Shown: piece by piece, positions 42,619-51,859 of the stretch
Numbering within the stretch: position 1 is the stretch's first letter
Layout: each line of letters opens with the position of its first letter
Assembly (NCBI GenBank): GCA_964521285.1
Contig: CAZFQS010000009.1
Coordinates: forward strand, 62,001-126,000
Reading direction: 5' to 3'
DNA length: 64,000 nucleotides
DNA from: G020354785 sp964521285
Lineage (GTDB): Bacteria > Bacteroidota > Bacteroidia > Bacteroidales > UBA10428
The notes under the pieces: model-generated
Told to the model about the DNA's origin: nothing
The model's database searches: none
The model's input: the letters and a program-made list of their open reading frames with translations, nothing else
Program-made: the position numbers and the translations under genes

Positions 42619-43566
42619 ATGGATATTTCAGTAGTAATACCATTATTTAACGAATCTGAGTCAATACTTGAGCTGGTTGATGGTATTGATAAGGTGATGA
42701 GGAATAGTAGTTACACTTATGAAATAGTCATGATTGATGACGGCAGTGATGACGGATCATGGGAATTAATTGAAGACAGGGCAAAAAAGAACCCGTCTGT
42801 CAGAGGTATAAAGTTCAGACGCAATTATGGTAAAGCGGCTGCATTGCATTGCGGATTTAAGGCAGCTGAGGGAGATGTTGTGATTACAATGGATGCAGAT
42901 TTGCAGGATAATCCTGAAGAGATTCCTGATTTATATAAGATGATAAGGGAAGATGATTATGACCTTGTTTCAGGCTGGAAGAAAAAAAGATTTGATCCTT
43001 TTTCTAAAAAACTGCCCAGCAAATTTTTTAACTGGACTGCCAGAAAAGTTACGGGAATCAAACTTCACGATTTTAATTGCGGACTTAAGGCCTATAAGCG
43101 TAATGTGGTTAAAAGCATAGAAGTTTATGGCGAGATGCACAGATATATTCCCGTTATTGTAAAAAAAGCAGGATTCAGCAGAATAGGAGAAAAGGTTGTA
43201 CAGCACAGGAAGAGAAAATATGGAGCAACAAAATACGGAGTCGAACGGTATATGCATGGATTCCTTGCACTTATAACATTATCTTTTATCTCAAGATTTG
43301 GTAAAAAGCCTATGCATCTCTTCGGAACCCTGGGAACATTAATGTTTCTCATAGGTTTTATTATTGCGATATACCTTGGAGCTGACAAACTTACTTCTGT
43401 TTATAAACATATTAAAGCGCCTTTGGTAACAAGCAGTCCCTACTTTTATATTGCACTAGCAGCAATGATAATCGGTACACAGCTTTTTCTGGCCGGATTC
43501 CTCGGGGAGCTGGTTTCCAGGACTTCAGCAGACAGAAATGCTTACCAGATAGAACAGAAAATTTGA
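42619..43566 (+). CDS. Family 2 glycosyltransferase, polyprenyl-phosphate type
   Basis: A 315-aa GT2 enzyme of the DPM1/GtrB/ArnC type. The GT-A domain (1-230) shows VVIPLFNESESI, the nucleotide-binding MIDDGSDDGSWE and the metal-binding MDADLQDNPEEIPDL. Two C-terminal membrane helices (about 235-255 and 270-295) anchor it. Such enzymes load a sugar from a nucleotide donor onto undecaprenyl phosphate for transfer across the membrane. It follows the DUF4199 gene by 30 bp and precedes another GT2 by 40 bp. Confidence 0.92.
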   Translation: MDISVVIPLFNESESILELVDGIDKVMRNSSYTYEIVMIDDGSDDGSWELIEDRAKKNPSVRGIKFRRNYGKAAALHCGFKAAEGDVVITMDADLQDNPEEIPDLYKMIREDDYDLVSGWKKKRFDPFSKKLPSKFFNWTARKVTGIKLHDFNCGLKAYKRNVVKSIEVYGEMHRYIPVIVKKAGFSRIGEKVVQHRKRKYGATKYGVERYMHGFLALITLSFISRFGKKPMHLFGTLGTLMFLIGFIIAIYLGADKLTSVYKHIKAPLVTSSPYFYIALAAMIIGTQLFLAGFLGELVSRTSADRNAYQIEQKI

Positions 43567-43606
43567 TTCTGCTCTGTATTAATTTGATTTTTAAGAGATA
43601 TCAACC

Positions 43607-44608
43607 GTGAGATTTTCAGTAGTTGTACCTGCATTTGGCCGTCCTGAAGAGGTAAAGGAATTATTATCCGGCTTTATAGCCCAGGATTATAAAGACTATG
43701 AGATAATCATTGTGGATGGGAGTCCCGATACACGCCTTGAAAAAGTAATTGGAGAATTTAAGGAAAAAATTAATATCAGGTATTTTTATGAAAAGGGATT
43801 AGGTATTAGCGATTCCAGGAATCTTGGGGCAGACAAATCAAAGGGCGAATACCTGATATTTATGGATTCTGATTGTATTGTTTCTTCTGATTATTTTAAC
43901 AACGTAAATAAATTCCTGTCAGCAAACAAAGTGGAAGGGTTTACCGGTCCGGATAAGGCACATTCTTCTTTTTCAAGAGTGCAGAAAGCAATAAATTATG
44001 CAATGACATCACATTTTACTACAGGCGGCATAAGAGGACAAAAGATACATATAGGAAAGATTCATCTCAGGGGATTTAATATGGGTATTTTAAAGGAAGC
44101 ATTTATTAAAATAGGAGGATTCAGTGGATTAAAAGTAGGTGAAGATATTGATATCAGTATGAGATTTCAGAATGCCGGCTATAAGGCAGCACTTATTTCT
44201 AATGCTTATGTATATCATAAAAGAAAAGCAAATTTTTTGAAATTTTTCATACAATTATTTCTGCATGGCAAGGCCAGAATAGATTTATTTAAAAGACACA
44301 GAAAATCTTTTAAACCGCTTTACTTCCTGCCATCACTATTTATTATTTATTTACTGGCAGGGATTTCAACAATATTTTATTGTAATTTTTGTTTTGCTGT
44401 TTTTCTGATGACTATCTTATTTTATGCACTACTGTTATTTACTGATGCTTCAATAAGGAATAAAAACCCTGGTATTGGCTTACTTAGTGTATATAGCTCA
44501 ATAATTATGCTAATTGCTTACGGAGCAGGATTTATATATAATTTTATTAAGAGAATAATATTCAAAAGTCAAAAGGAGAGTATAAGGCCATTAATAATTA
44601 AGGAATGA
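43607..44608 (+). CDS. Family 2 glycosyltransferase with C-terminal membrane helices
   Basis: A 333-aa GT2 with FSVVVPAFGRPEEVKELL at the start, DGSPDTRLE in the nucleotide site and the DxD-type MDSDCIVSSDYF at about 90. The acceptor region has GGFSGLKVGEDIDISMRFQ, the ED motif of inverting GT2 enzymes. Three hydrophobic helices lie at about 240-310. It probably adds a sugar to a surface glycan or lipid-linked intermediate. It is convergent with the heptose cluster (14 bp between stops), fitting a common glycan locus. Confidence 0.9.
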   Translation: MRFSVVVPAFGRPEEVKELLSGFIAQDYKDYEIIIVDGSPDTRLEKVIGEFKEKINIRYFYEKGLGISDSRNLGADKSKGEYLIFMDSDCIVSSDYFNNVNKFLSANKVEGFTGPDKAHSSFSRVQKAINYAMTSHFTTGGIRGQKIHIGKIHLRGFNMGILKEAFIKIGGFSGLKVGEDIDISMRFQNAGYKAALISNAYVYHKRKANFLKFFIQLFLHGKARIDLFKRHRKSFKPLYFLPSLFIIYLLAGISTIFYCNFCFAVFLMTILFYALLLFTDASIRNKNPGIGLLSVYSSIIMLIAYGAGFIYNFIKRIIFKSQKESIRPLIIKE

Positions 44609-44621
44609 GCAGCATAAACAA

Positions 44622-45242
44622 TCATTCAACCCTCTTATCATAATTAAATCCCATAGAATATTTGTCACCCTTCATTTTATTATTTATAAGCTGTTTTATT
44701 GCATGAAATATAATGATATGTATATCTTCGGTAATTTCCATATCGTTAACAGGAGCATAGATCAGTATGTCTGCTACTTCCTTAAGTTTTCCTCCCTTAA
44801 ACCCGCAAAATCCAACAATTGTAGAGCCCAGTTCTTTAGCATAACTTAGGGCTTTTATAACATTGACCGAGTTTCCGCTGCCTGATAAACCCACGACAAT
44901 ATCATCTTTCTTAAGATAAGTTTTTAATTGCTCATAAAAGACTTCATCATATGTCAGATCATTTGAAATTGCTGTTATAGCTGGTATATTATCGTTCAGG
45001 CATACTATTCTGAATCTTTTTTCAAGTCCAAAGGAGACACCTTTCATAAAATCTCCTGCTACATGCGATGCAGTTGCAGCACTTCCTCCATTACCAAAAA
45101 TATAAACAGTATTACCACTGTCATAACATTTGTAAATCCTGTCTATGAATTTATTGACAGGTTCAATGTCAATCTTTTCTAGTGTTTCAGTTACTTTATC
45201 AAAGTAATTGCCGAAATGTTCATTATAGCTGTTCATCAGCAA
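44622..45242 (-). CDS. gmhA: Phosphoheptose isomerase (SIS domain)
   Basis: A 206-aa SIS-domain isomerase that converts sedoheptulose 7-phosphate to D-glycero-D-manno-heptose 7-phosphate, the first step of heptose-nucleotide synthesis. Seen: VYIFGNGGSAATASHVAGDF (sugar-phosphate Ser/Thr loop) and VGLSGSGNSVNVIKAL. Its start overlaps the end of the kinase gene by 20 bp, so translation is coupled. The C-terminal tail GMDYDKRVE-like end (GFNYDKRVE) is short compared with E. coli GmhA. Third in the order kinase-fusion, kinase, isomerase. Confidence 0.9.
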   Translation of the reverse strand: MLMNSYNEHFGNYFDKVTETLEKIDIEPVNKFIDRIYKCYDSGNTVYIFGNGGSAATASHVAGDFMKGVSFGLEKRFRIVCLNDNIPAITAISNDLTYDEVFYEQLKTYLKKDDIVVGLSGSGNSVNVIKALSYAKELGSTIVGFCGFKGGKLKEVADILIYAPVNDMEITEDIHIIIFHAIKQLINNKMKGDKYSMGFNYDKRVE

Positions 45243-46212
45243 AGTATATTAGTTTAGAACCGTCCTGTTCAAATTTAAATTCAAAGTCGCTAAGTGGTTT
45301 TAAAGAATCCCTGAGTTTTTGTTGTTTATGTTTTTCACAATAAAACAGAAAAAATCCGCCTCCTCCCGCCCCCAGCAGTTTACCGCCTTCAGCACCATTC
45401 TTCAAGCCTGTACTGTAAATGTCCTCTATATCTTTATTACTGATTTGTGAAGCCAGTTTTTGTTTAAGAATCCAGTTTTCGTGTAATAGTTTACCAAAAT
45501 CATTAATCCTCTCTTTATAAAGGCTGTCCCGTAGCTCAGGAACAAGCTTTACCATTGATTTCAGTATATTGAATTTGTCTTCTCTGGTAGCATTCTGTTT
45601 TTGCTCAGACAATATTACTGAGGCATCACGTTGATTTCCTACAAAGAACATGATTAAGTTTTCCTGCAACTTCTTAAATATCTCATTTTTAATATAAAGG
45701 GGTTCAATGCGCACACTACCATCTTTATTGAAATAGATAATATTCAATCCGCCGAAGGCTGCTGCATATTGATCCTGTTTTCCAATAGGCTCCTTTAAAA
45801 TATCAATTTCAATTTCGCAGGCTTTTTCAGCAAGTTCTGCGGCCGAGATATACTGTCTTTTAATAGCGTTTAAGTTATGCAACAGACCGACAGTGAACGA
45901 GGAAGATGATCCCATGCCTGTACCTGCAGGTATATCTGCTATTGAGCTTATTTCTATCCCTCCTTTTATTCCGGCCTTTTTTAAAGCTTCTTTCAGTATT
46001 GGGTGTCTGAGATCATTTACGTTGTTTACAGTCTCTGTTTTTGAATATTTTACCCTTACCTGGTCCTTGAAAAAGAATTTATGTGAAGATATATACATAT
46101 ATTTATCAATGGAAGTACTGAGTACTGCACCCTGATGCCTGGAATAGAAAGTCTCCATGTCCGAACCTCCGCCAACAAAACTTATTCTGAAAGGAGTCCT
46201 TGTGATTATCAT
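45223..46212 (-). CDS. hddA: GHMP-family D-glycero-D-manno-heptose 7-phosphate kinase
   Basis: A 329-aa GHMP kinase that would phosphorylate C1 of heptose 7-phosphate. Motifs: RTPFRISFVGGGSDMETF at the N-terminus (sugar binding), the ATP loop IPAGTGMGSSSSFTVGLL at about 94-111, and LLGAGGGGFFLFYCE near 275. This set is typical of HddA of the GDP-heptose pathway rather than HldE of the ADP-heptose pathway. It overlaps the upstream fusion gene by 4 bp and the downstream gmhA by 20 bp, so all three proteins are made from one message. Confidence 0.87.
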   Translation of the reverse strand: MIITRTPFRISFVGGGSDMETFYSRHQGAVLSTSIDKYMYISSHKFFFKDQVRVKYSKTETVNNVNDLRHPILKEALKKAGIKGGIEISSIADIPAGTGMGSSSSFTVGLLHNLNAIKRQYISAAELAEKACEIEIDILKEPIGKQDQYAAAFGGLNIIYFNKDGSVRIEPLYIKNEIFKKLQENLIMFFVGNQRDASVILSEQKQNATREDKFNILKSMVKLVPELRDSLYKERINDFGKLLHENWILKQKLASQISNKDIEDIYSTGLKNGAEGGKLLGAGGGGFFLFYCEKHKQQKLRDSLKPLSDFEFKFEQDGSKLIYFADEQL

Positions 46213-48095
46213 TTTATAGATGAGTTGATTACAAAATCTGCAAATTTACTCTCTTTTTCTATTAGTTGGTATTCATCTTTCTCCCTTTTTTCTAACAACA
46301 GTTTTATTTCGTCATCATTTTTACCTCTCCAGCAGTAATATTCTTTTATCCTGGTCTTAAAAGTGCGGTCATCAATTTTTAAAAAAATCTTTAAGTCCGG
46401 GATATTCCGCAGTTCCTCCCTGCTTAACGCAACAATACCTTCAATTATTATGATATCTTCATCTTTAAACCTGTATTCCAGTGGTTGTGCCTGCCTTTCA
46501 GGGTGGTTAGGGTAGGAGAGTAGTCCGATTTTCCTGCCGGCCAGTAAGCCGGCCAGGTCAGTGATAAGGTCATTTATCCTGAATCTGTCGTAAACGTTTT
46601 TACAGCTATCTCTTTTATCCTCTGGTAGAATCCAGTTATCCAGTTCAACTATTAAAACCTTTAATCCATTCTGAGTGAATTTATGACTAATATATGCTGC
46701 AAAGTTGCTTTTGCCTGACTTTGCATTACCTCCAATACTTATTATAAAAGGATTTTTATTTTTTCTTTCATAAAAAAGTTTATGTATCTTCTCTGATATG
46801 TCACGGTAAGGTTCATTGACTATAAATCTTGAGGCCTCAAGCAGATTTTTAAAGAAAAACTCAGGTTTTACAGCAGTTTTTTTAACTCCATAACCTGTCA
46901 TCACCCCAACTGTTTTACAGCCCGCATTTTTCCCTGCAATAACATCTCTCTCTGCATCACCTATCATCCACGACTTTGACAAGTCAATATTAAAATCACT
47001 GGCAGCCTGCCTGAACATTCCTGTCCTTGGTTTTCTGCACTCACATTCTATTTTATATTCAGACCTTTCCTCGGGATAGCCTTTATCAGGATGGTGCGGA
47101 CAGTAATAAATGGCATCCAGTTTTGAATGTTCATTGCCCAGTTCAGTCTCGATTTTATTATGTATATATTCAAGTTCATCAATGGTACAAAGATTCCTTG
47201 CTATAACAGACTGGTTAGATACAATAACTGACAGGTAATCTGAATTATTGATTTCTCTGATAGCTTCCGCTGTAAAGCTGAATAACTCCATATCTTCCGG
47301 CCTGTAAATAAGATCCTTTTCAACATTAGTTACTCCGTCGCGATCCATAAATATAGCTTTTTGCTTTTTCTCAAAGTTTAGCTGGTTAATCTTTCCTGAT
47401 TTATAGTCTGCATTAACCTGTTCGAGGCGTTCCGGAGTTCCTGTGTCTTTAAGGTATTCAAAAGTATTGTACCCGAACATCATTATATCTTTATAAATGA
47501 CGGGGAATATATCTCTGCCAAAATCTGCTTTTTTCCCCTTTTCCAGATATCTGAGAAATAAAGGACTTAAAATATACACTCCTGCATTAACAAGATTTTT
47601 GTAATATTTTCCCTTTTCATGAGGTTTTGGATGAACGGCAATAACCCTGTTGTCTTTGTCAGTTTCAATTAAATCGCTGTCGTAAGGATGGTCGTTGGGA
47701 TGCAGTACCAGTGTACATATACTGTTTTTATCCTTATGGAACTTAATGAATCTTTGAAGATTCATGTTTATCATTATATCACTGTAAAATACTATAAAAT
47801 CTTCGGTAAGGAGGTGTTCAATTTTTTTTATTCCTCCCACAGTGCCGAGCGGCTGTTTTTCTTCAAAATATTGAATATTAACTCCAAGGGCTTCACCATC
47901 GCCAAAACTTTCTATAATCATTTCTTTCAGGTGATTTACGATGATGATGATATCATTTATATTATATCGTTTCAGCAAATCTATCTGATGTTCCAGAATG
48001 GATTTATCTCCAATTTTAAGCAATGGCTTTGGCAGCTCTATGGTATATTGAGCAAGTCTTGTTCCTTTACCCCCGGCCTGGATTACTGCCTTCAT
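46209..48095 (-). CDS. Trifunctional fusion: sugar nucleotidyltransferase - HAD heptose bisphosphatase - P-loop kinase
   Basis: Start ATG 48095 (MKAVIQAGGKGTRL) gives 628 aa; an open extension to 48176 lacks homology. Domain 1 (1-235) is an HddC/RmlA-type nucleotidyltransferase (QAGGKGTRL, PKPLLKIGDKSI). Domain 2 (about 243-430) is a GmhB-type HAD phosphatase: FMDRDGVTN (Asp251, Asp253), a CPHHP...CECRKP zinc site and MIGDAERD. Domain 3 (about 450-628) is a uridine-kinase-like P-loop protein: GGNAKSGKS at 455-463, VELDNWILP, then IIIIEGIVAL. Domains 1 and 2 supply heptose-1,7-bisphosphate dephosphorylation and NDP-heptose formation; the third has no role in the known pathway. With GmhA and HddA the pathway is complete. 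Confidence 0.88.
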   Translation of the reverse strand: MKAVIQAGGKGTRLAQYTIELPKPLLKIGDKSILEHQIDLLKRYNINDIIIIVNHLKEMIIESFGDGEALGVNIQYFEEKQPLGTVGGIKKIEHLLTEDFIVFYSDIMINMNLQRFIKFHKDKNSICTLVLHPNDHPYDSDLIETDKDNRVIAVHPKPHEKGKYYKNLVNAGVYILSPLFLRYLEKGKKADFGRDIFPVIYKDIMMFGYNTFEYLKDTGTPERLEQVNADYKSGKINQLNFEKKQKAIFMDRDGVTNVEKDLIYRPEDMELFSFTAEAIREINNSDYLSVIVSNQSVIARNLCTIDELEYIHNKIETELGNEHSKLDAIYYCPHHPDKGYPEERSEYKIECECRKPRTGMFRQAASDFNIDLSKSWMIGDAERDVIAGKNAGCKTVGVMTGYGVKKTAVKPEFFFKNLLEASRFIVNEPYRDISEKIHKLFYERKNKNPFIISIGGNAKSGKSNFAAYISHKFTQNGLKVLIVELDNWILPEDKRDSCKNVYDRFRINDLITDLAGLLAGRKIGLLSYPNHPERQAQPLEYRFKDEDIIIIEGIVALSREELRNIPDLKIFLKIDDRTFKTRIKEYYCWRGKNDDEIKLLLEKREKDEYQLIEKESKFADFVINSSIK

Positions 48096-48169
48096 TATTA
48101 TATTTAAGTGATAGTTTTTAAAATAGCAAAGAAAAAGAAAATATACTGAAGAACAAAAAAGCGGCAGTA

Positions 48170-48628
48170 TTAACAATATTTATTTTTCAGAAGTGTGGCA
48201 ACATGCCTGTCAATAGGTAAAGTCAGAACCTCATCAGACAGGTCTTTTATTTTTACCCACCTGAAGGATCGGTTGCCGTTCTTTAATTCCTTAAAATCAA
48301 AGGGAGTGGTGGAAATTTTAAACCTTATATCATCTTTAAACCTTATCAGGTAATATATACTTATTATCTGATGGTCTTTATGAAAGAATGATTTCTGGAA
48401 AAAATCCGTTGTATAAAAATGATCGACAATTTCAATGTCCTGCCCTAATTCTTCCCTTGCTTCCCTTTGCATACAATCTGCCGTCCCTTCACCGTATTTC
48501 ATTCCGCCACCAGGAAACTTGGTCATTTTCTGATCCAGCAAATACTCATCTGCCAGCAGTACTTCATTATTATCATTAATTACCAGTCCGTATACCCTGA
48601 TGTTAAAATGCCCGATAGTTTCTTTCAT
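48170..48628 (-). CDS. NUDIX hydrolase
   Basis: A 152-aa NUDIX enzyme (start ATG 48628; a TTG four codons up overlaps miaA). The NUDIX box is complete: G-x5-E-x7-REAREELGQDI beginning at GGMKYGEGTADCMQ. It contains TTDFFQKSFFHKDHQIISIYYL, found in small NUDIX proteins that act on nucleotide sugars or nucleoside triphosphates. Its place between miaA and the heptose fusion, all on the minus strand, makes NDP-sugar hydrolysis possible but unproven. Confidence 0.85.
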   Translation of the reverse strand: MKETIGHFNIRVYGLVINDNNEVLLADEYLLDQKMTKFPGGGMKYGEGTADCMQREAREELGQDIEIVDHFYTTDFFQKSFFHKDHQIISIYYLIRFKDDIRFKISTTPFDFKELKNGNRSFRWVKIKDLSDEVLTLPIDRHVATLLKNKYC

Positions 48629-48630
48629 TA

Positions 48631-49530
48631 TTACTTGCAATTAACTAATATAAAGTCAATAATCTTATTTGTTTCATTATAATTAAACCATTTAATATCC
48701 CTGTCTTTCCTGAACCAGGTAAGTTGCTTTCTGGCATAATTCTTAGTATTTCGTTTTATTAGTTCTACAGCGGTTTCAAAAGTAATTTTATTATTCAGGT
48801 AATCAAATAATTCTTTATAGCCTACTGTATTCAATGAGTTGAGATTTTTATCCTTGTAATAATGTTTAGCTTCCTGCAGCAATCCGCTTGCAATCATCCT
48901 GTCAACCCTGTCGTTAATATTTTTGCAGAGTTCATCCCTCTCCATTGATAGCCCGATTTTTAGAATTTTAAAGGACCTTTCCTTTATCTGATGCAGCAAA
49001 AATGAGGAGTAAGGTTTGCCTGTCATTATACTGACTTCAAGAGCTTTCAGGATTCTTTTATGATTTTTCAGATCAACTACCGAGTAATATTCAGGATCAA
49101 GAAATTTTAATTGTTTTCTAATGCTTTCAATACCTTCATTTTTATACTTTTCTGCCAGTTCCTTTCTTAAACCAGGATCAATAGCTGGCAGGTCATCAAT
49201 TCCATAACATACAGCATTAATGTACAAACCTGATCCTCCAGCCATAACCACCCATTTATATTGCCTGAACAGCTCTTCCAGCAAATCCAGTGCTTCAAAT
49301 TCAAATATGCTGGCATTGTAATATTCATAAATAGATTTACATTGAATAAAGTGGTGTTTTACTTCAGCGAGCTCATTTTCAGTTGGAACAGCCGTGCCAA
49401 TTCTTAATTCCCTGTATATCTGGCGGGAATCGCATGAAATTATTTCTGTTCTCAGTTTTTTTGCAACTTCAATAGCCACCCTGGTTTTACCAACGCCTGT
49501 GGGGCCGAGGATCACTATCAGGTATTTCAC
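48631..49530 (-). CDS. miaA: tRNA dimethylallyltransferase
   Basis: A 299-aa enzyme that prenylates A37 of tRNAs reading UNN codons (including the tRNA-Phe encoded in this window). Seen: P-loop GPTGVGKT, DSRQIYRELRIGTA (the D-S-R-Q-x-Y motif), AGGSGLYINAVCYGIDDLP, and NLNSLNTVGYKELFDYLN and KNYARKQLTWFRKD near the C-terminus. It starts within the last base of the aconitase gene (one-base overlap), and the NUDIX gene begins 2 bp after its stop, so acn-miaA-NUDIX is one unit. Confidence 0.96.
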   Translation of the reverse strand: MKYLIVILGPTGVGKTRVAIEVAKKLRTEIISCDSRQIYRELRIGTAVPTENELAEVKHHFIQCKSIYEYYNASIFEFEALDLLEELFRQYKWVVMAGGSGLYINAVCYGIDDLPAIDPGLRKELAEKYKNEGIESIRKQLKFLDPEYYSVVDLKNHKRILKALEVSIMTGKPYSSFLLHQIKERSFKILKIGLSMERDELCKNINDRVDRMIASGLLQEAKHYYKDKNLNSLNTVGYKELFDYLNNKITFETAVELIKRNTKNYARKQLTWFRKDRDIKWFNYNETNKIIDFILVNCK

Positions 49531-51794
49531 TACTCCTCCTGTTGTTTTATCAGATTCAGAGCTGAACCTGCCTTAAACCATTCTATCTGGTTTTCGTTAT
49601 ATGAGTGGGTTACCATAATCATTTCCTCGCTTCCGTCAGAATGTTGTAATACAATTCTCAGTGGCTTATCAGGTGCAAATTCCTTGAGTCCGGTTACACT
49701 TATATTATCGTCTTCCCTGATTTTATCGTAGTCGTTCCTGTTGGCAAATGTAAGTGCAAGCATACCCTGTTTTTTAAGGTTTGTTTCGTGAATACGGGCA
49801 AACGAACGTACAAGAACAGCTTTAACACCCATATGCCTTGGTTCCATAGCTGCATGTTCGCGCGAAGAACCTTCACCATAATTGTCGTCACCCACAATTA
49901 TTGTACCTATGCCTTTTTCCTTATAAAATCGCTGAGTTTTTGGTACCTCATCATATTCACCTGTTAAATGGTTTTTTATATAATTGGTTTTGTCATTAAA
50001 AAAGTTCACAGCACCAAGTAAAAGGTTGTTTGAAATATTATCGAGGTGGCCCCTGTACTTTAACCAGGGACCTGCCATAGATATGTGGTCGGTTGTGCAT
50101 TTACCCTTTGCTTTAATAAGCACCTTAAGACCTTTATAATCTTCACCGTCCCATGGCTGAAAAGGTGTCAGCAGTTGGAGGCGGGTTGAGTCTGGTTTTA
50201 CCATAACTTCAATTTTACTTCCGTCTTGTGCAGGAGCCTGGTAGCCCTTATCCATAACATCATATCCTGCAGCAGGTCTTTCATATCCCTGAGGTTCGTC
50301 AAGCTTCACATTTTTACCGTCTTTGTTTACAAGATAATCTGTAAGCGGATTAAATGTCAGCTTGCCTGCCAGGGCAAATGCAGTAGTAATCTCAGGCGAA
50401 GCTACAAATCCGTGTGTATTTGGATTACCGTCGTTGCGTTTGGCAAAGTTGCGATTAAAGGAGGTCATTATTGAGTTTTTCTTTTGCTTTTCGGCTCCCT
50501 TTCTTGCCCACTGTCCGATGCATGGTCCGCAGGCATTGGCCAGCACAACACCGCCAATTTTTTTAAATTTATCAAGTAATCCATCCCTTTCTGCAGTATA
50601 TCTTACCTGTTCTGATCCCGGAGTCACTGTAAACCCCGATTTAAGCTCAAGTTTTTTATTAATGGCTTGCTGTGCTATTGAAGATGCCCTGGTAAGGTCT
50701 TCGTATGAAGAATTTGTACATGATCCTATAAGTCCAACTTCAAGCTTCGCAGGCCATTTGTTTTTTTTAACTGCTTTAGCAAATTGTGAAACAGGGGTAG
50801 CGAGATCAGGTGTAAACGGACCGTTTATATGAGGTTCAAGTTCCGATAGATCAATTTCTATTAACTGGTCGAAGTATTCATCCGGACTGGCATACACTTC
50901 AGGATCGCCAGTAAGATAAGTTACTATGTTATCAGCCATTGCAGCAACATCATCCCTGCCTGTAGCATTTAAATAATCTGCTATTTTCTGGTCGTACCCG
51001 AATACTGATGTTGTGGCTCCTATCTCTGCTCCCATGTTACAAATTGTACCTTTGCCTGTGCAGGATATGCTTCCTGCTCCGTCCCCGAAATATTCTATAA
51101 TATAACCTGTACCCCCCTTAACAGTGAGTATACCTGCAACTTTTAATATCACATCCTTGGGTGAAGTCCAGCCACTTAGTCTTCCGCTAAGTTTAACACC
51201 TATTATTTTAGGAAATTTAAGCTCCCACGGCATGCCGGCCATAACATCCACAGCATCGGCACCTCCCACTCCTATGGCTATCATGCCCAGGCCCCCGGCA
51301 TTGGGTGTATGAGAATCCGTCCCTATCATCATCCCTCCGGGAAACGCATAATTTTCCAGTATAACCTGATGAATAATACCTGCTCCCGGCTTCCAGAAAC
51401 CGATTCCATATTTATTTGATACTGTTGCAAGAAAATCATATACCTCTTTATTAGTTATCCCTGCTGCCTGTAGGTCCTCCTGTGCGCCTGATTTTGCCAC
51501 AATAAGATGATCACAATGAACAGTGGAAGGAACGGCGACCTTTTTTCTGCCTGACTGCATAAACTGCAGTAATGCCATCTGGGCAGTAGCATCCTGCATT
51601 GCAACCCGGTCGGGTTTGAAATTTACATAATCTGTACCCCTGACATAGGGTTTTTCCTTATCACGGGAATCAAGATGGGCATATAATATTTTTTCAGTTA
51701 GTGTTAAAGGTTTATTAATGATTCTTTTTGCTAAATCTACGCCTTGTCTGAAATCTTCATAAACAGATTTTATCATTTCAATATCGAATACCAT
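49530..51794 (-). CDS. acn: Aconitate hydratase (mitochondrial type)
   Basis: A 754-aa aconitase for citrate-isocitrate conversion. The [4Fe-4S] ligands are in GLIGSCTNSSYEDL and in ANACGPCIGQW (two cysteines). GTDSHTPNAGGLGMIAIGVGG binds substrate, and the swivelling C-terminal domain has GDDNYGEGSSREHAA with the catalytic serine. The length and these motifs place it with mitochondrial-type aconitases usual in Bacteroidota, not with AcnA/AcnB of proteobacteria. No citrate synthase or isocitrate dehydrogenase is adjacent. A TTAATTACTT-rich leader of 65 bp separates it from hypE upstream. Confidence 0.95.
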   Translation of the reverse strand: MVFDIEMIKSVYEDFRQGVDLAKRIINKPLTLTEKILYAHLDSRDKEKPYVRGTDYVNFKPDRVAMQDATAQMALLQFMQSGRKKVAVPSTVHCDHLIVAKSGAQEDLQAAGITNKEVYDFLATVSNKYGIGFWKPGAGIIHQVILENYAFPGGMMIGTDSHTPNAGGLGMIAIGVGGADAVDVMAGMPWELKFPKIIGVKLSGRLSGWTSPKDVILKVAGILTVKGGTGYIIEYFGDGAGSISCTGKGTICNMGAEIGATTSVFGYDQKIADYLNATGRDDVAAMADNIVTYLTGDPEVYASPDEYFDQLIEIDLSELEPHINGPFTPDLATPVSQFAKAVKKNKWPAKLEVGLIGSCTNSSYEDLTRASSIAQQAINKKLELKSGFTVTPGSEQVRYTAERDGLLDKFKKIGGVVLANACGPCIGQWARKGAEKQKKNSIMTSFNRNFAKRNDGNPNTHGFVASPEITTAFALAGKLTFNPLTDYLVNKDGKNVKLDEPQGYERPAAGYDVMDKGYQAPAQDGSKIEVMVKPDSTRLQLLTPFQPWDGEDYKGLKVLIKAKGKCTTDHISMAGPWLKYRGHLDNISNNLLLGAVNFFNDKTNYIKNHLTGEYDEVPKTQRFYKEKGIGTIIVGDDNYGEGSSREHAAMEPRHMGVKAVLVRSFARIHETNLKKQGMLALTFANRNDYDKIREDDNISVTGLKEFAPDKPLRIVLQHSDGSEEMIMVTHSYNENQIEWFKAGSALNLIKQQEE

Positions 51795-51859
51795 AACAAA
51801 AAAGTTTTATTAATTACTTAATGAAATGCAATATAATAAAAATATTAAACAGCTTTAAA

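Noticed and set aside
45335..45350. TTCACAA-like half site resembling a Rex operator
   Set aside because: Only one half of the palindrome is present and it lies inside the kinase gene.
47688..48107. 139-codon + strand frame opposite the heptose fusion gene
   Set aside because: Antisense shadow of the conserved nucleotidyltransferase domain.
50362..50832. 156-codon + strand frame inside aconitase
   Set aside because: Lies wholly antisense to a strongly conserved gene and has no recognisable motif.
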